From Corynebacterium propinquum DSM 44285 (GTDB lineage Bacteria > Actinomycetota > Actinomycetes > Mycobacteriales > Mycobacteriaceae): 64,000 nucleotides of DNA. The position numbers and the translations under genes were made by a program. The notes under the pieces are model-generated. The model saw nothing but the letters and a program-made list of their open reading frames with translations. It was not told the DNA's origin and did not search any database. Positions 63,718-64,000 of this stretch are shown here, piece by piece; position 1 is the stretch's first letter; the number at the start of each line of letters is the position of its first letter. The stretch is from positions 51,128 through 115,127 of the forward strand of contig NZ_AQXC01000011.1 in the NCBI RefSeq assembly GCF_000375525.1, in the 5' to 3' direction.

Positions 63718-64000
63718 GTGGATTCAATTGGTTGTCGCAACACCCTGAGCATGGAGGTATGAGAAGGTGGCTACCAAGGACTGGAGTAAGAAGACCAGTG
63801 ATATGCCGGTGGGGGTGCGGCGTCAGTGGCGTGCGGATCGGGCGTTGCGGCCTGCGATGCGTTCCCCGGGTAGGCCGGTTCCGTCACGGGCAGTGCAACG
63901 CCAGTTCTGGGGTCTGATCGCGACGGGAATCACCACTGCGCAGGCCGCCCTTCAGGTGGGGGTGTCCGTACCGGTGGGAACGAGGTGGTTCCGTCATGCT
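63718..64000 (+). mobile_element. Left end of an IS30-family element (partial)
   Basis: A new element begins at about 63718 with GTGGATTCAATTGGTTGTCG, likely its terminal repeat, directly after the cut IS3 fragment. It continues past the window, so its size is unknown. Confidence 0.55.
63767..64000 (+). CDS. IS30-like transposase, N-terminal part
   Basis: From GTG 63767, with GAGAAGG before it, the frame reads to the window end (78 residues). It has a basic head (DWSKKTSDMPVGVRRQWRAD) and a helix-turn-helix region (QFWGLIATGITTAQAALQVGVSVPVGTRWFRHA), as in the IS30-type transposases of corynebacteria and other actinobacteria. The rest is outside the window. Confidence 0.75.
   Translation, partial: MATKDWSKKTSDMPVGVRRQWRADRALRPAMRSPGRPVPSRAVQRQFWGLIATGITTAQAALQVGVSVPVGTRWFRHA

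Overview
The window is chromosomal DNA of a Corynebacterium. The evidence is mycobacterial-type gene order (mshA, gpmA, senX3-regX3, a protein like Rv0495c, ppx, a protein like Rv0497, proC, a BldC-like regulator, 33-residue bS22), mycothiol and MgtA-type glycolipid enzymes, and a moderately high GC core. I cannot fix the species.

Layout. 0.2-5.3 kb: an FAD oxidoreductase, a DUF454 membrane protein, then rplA, rplK, nusG and secE on the minus strand. 5.4-8.2 kb: tRNA-Trp, tRNA-Met, tRNA-Thr, a divergent transporter/LysR pair and tRNA-Tyr. 8.4-25.4 kb: a menaquinone region (polyprenyl diphosphate synthase, menJ, menG, menD, menC, menB, menE, menA) with mgtA, a UvrA-like ATPase and an aldo/keto reductase among them. 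25.6-32.9 kb: an AEC transporter, small membrane proteins, and the system II cytochrome c maturation genes ccsB, resB, ccdA and resA. 33.1-44.2 kb: nearly a full route from glutamyl-tRNA to porphyrin (hemA, hemC, hemD fused to a methyltransferase, hemB, hemE, hemG, hemL). 44.6-58.2 kb: a glutaredoxin-like protein, SerB-like phosphatase, an HNH/DUF222 protein, bS22, a BldC-like regulator, proC, ppx, regX3-senX3, gpmA and mshA. Menaquinone, cytochrome c assembly and heme together supply the respiratory chain.

From 58.3 kb to the end is an accessory island of lower GC: a decayed IS3 element, a second ccsB-like gene, another decayed IS3 element with good ends, a truncated kinase-like gene, an MFS transporter, an IS3 fragment and the start of an IS30-like element.

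The most unusual signals are not genes. A 10-mer (CGTCGGCAAG) occurs 30 times in the core and never in the island. A near-identical 16-bp palindrome lies just upstream of three unrelated genes (aldo/keto reductase, hemE, mshA). Many conserved enzymes carry low-complexity hydrophilic insertions. A terminator-like hairpin upstream of the HNH gene is made of two perfect DnaA boxes. All counts were made by eye.
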